Source of the DNA: Gammaproteobacteria bacterium
Lineage (GTDB): Bacteria; Pseudomonadota; Gammaproteobacteria; Granulosicoccales; Granulosicoccaceae
Direction of reading: 5' to 3'
DNA: 24,056 nucleotides
NCBI GenBank assembly: GCA_019634245.1
Contig: JAHQVR010000051.1
Coordinates: 1-24,056, forward strand
Each line of letters starts with the position of its first letter. The first letter of the stretch is position 1. The notes beneath the pieces are model-generated. The model ran no database searches and was not told the origin of the DNA. It was given only the letters and a program-made list of their open reading frames with translations. Of this stretch, positions 23,898 to 24,056 are shown piece by piece. Made by a program: the position numbers and the translations under genes.

Positions 23898-24056
23898 TTG
23901 GCTCGTTTTAAGGTTTTGATGGCGGCACTGACAATCACAGTGCTAACTATCCCGCAGGGTTTTGCTAATGATGCAAATGGAAGCCTCACAATCAGTAACC
24001 CGCATGTCAGTATTGCAGCACCAGTGGCTCCGGTGGCTGGTGGATATTTGCGCATC
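23898..24056 (+). CDS. PCu(A)C-family copper chaperone (3' end outside window)
   Basis: Only the first 53 residues are present. A TTG at 23898 with AGGG eight bases upstream begins a signal peptide (M-A-R-F-K-V-L, hydrophobic core A-A-L-T-I-T-V-L-T-I-P, cleavage near G-F-A); an in-frame ATG at 23919 is an alternative start. After cleavage the sequence reads I-S-N-P-H-V-S-I-A-A-P-V-A-P-V-A-G-G-Y-L, the characteristic opening of PCu(A)C periplasmic copper chaperones, where x-N-P-x-(V/A)-R-x-x-x-P-G-x-x-x-x-A-x-Y is usual. It would deliver Cu(I) to cytochrome oxidase assembly. The His/Met ligands lie beyond the window edge, so they cannot be checked. Confidence 0.78.
   Translation, partial: MARFKVLMAALTITVLTIPQGFANDANGSLTISNPHVSIAAPVAPVAGGYLRI

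Overview
The window looks like chromosomal DNA of a free-living, probably marine, gammaproteobacterium. This rests on gene content only: a Gram-negative outer membrane (TonB-dependent receptor, several lipoproteins, CreD), a BacNav-type sodium channel, aquaporin Z, PCu(A)C, and an oxidative sugar-acid dehydratase. Base composition looks close to even and uniform. I see no integrase, phage, tRNA, rRNA or CRISPR array. The only mobile-element-like structure is a short repeat-bounded segment at about 1335-1547.

Layout. At 1-3.9 kb lie a 5'-truncated GDSL esterase (+), a voltage-gated sodium channel (-), a repeat-bounded intergenic segment, an S41-protease lipoprotein (-) and, divergently, a PhyH-family dioxygenase (+). 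At 4.0-10.3 kb is the clearest functional unit: a cobalamin riboswitch followed by a TonB-dependent receptor, an unusual Asp/Gly-tethered propeller-like lipoprotein, and the BtuC, BtuD and BtuF equivalents, in tight or overlapping order. This reads as a complete vitamin B12 uptake operon with one extra, uncharacterised outer-membrane component. At 10.4-13.0 kb are two minus-strand genes, a predicted propeller lipoprotein and a divergent FMN-dependent 2-hydroxy-acid dehydrogenase. At 13.3-16.3 kb, also on the minus strand, are aquaporin Z with a clear terminator and an elaborate upstream region, then otnK followed by a DUF924 gene.

At 16.5-20.6 kb a plus-strand run carries CreD, a GNAT acetyltransferase, a class V PLP enzyme and a membrane protein with a ClpP-like periplasmic domain. 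At 20.6-23.25 kb a minus-strand pair encodes a fumarylacetoacetate-hydrolase-family enzyme and a xylonate-type dehydratase, probably part of a non-phosphorylating sugar-acid route. The window ends with hypoxanthine phosphoribosyltransferase and the start of a PCu(A)C copper chaperone (+).

How the parts work together. In the B12 operon the receptor would take cobalamin across the outer membrane, BtuF would bind it in the periplasm and BtuCD would import it, with the riboswitch shutting expression when B12 is plentiful. The extra lipoprotein is the best candidate for something new: by position and fold it could be a proteobacterial counterpart of the Bacteroides surface B12-binding lipoprotein BtuG. 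The receptor also lacks a convincing start codon, and a one-base shift would restore a textbook signal peptide. Both points are inference from the sequence and need homology search or experiment.
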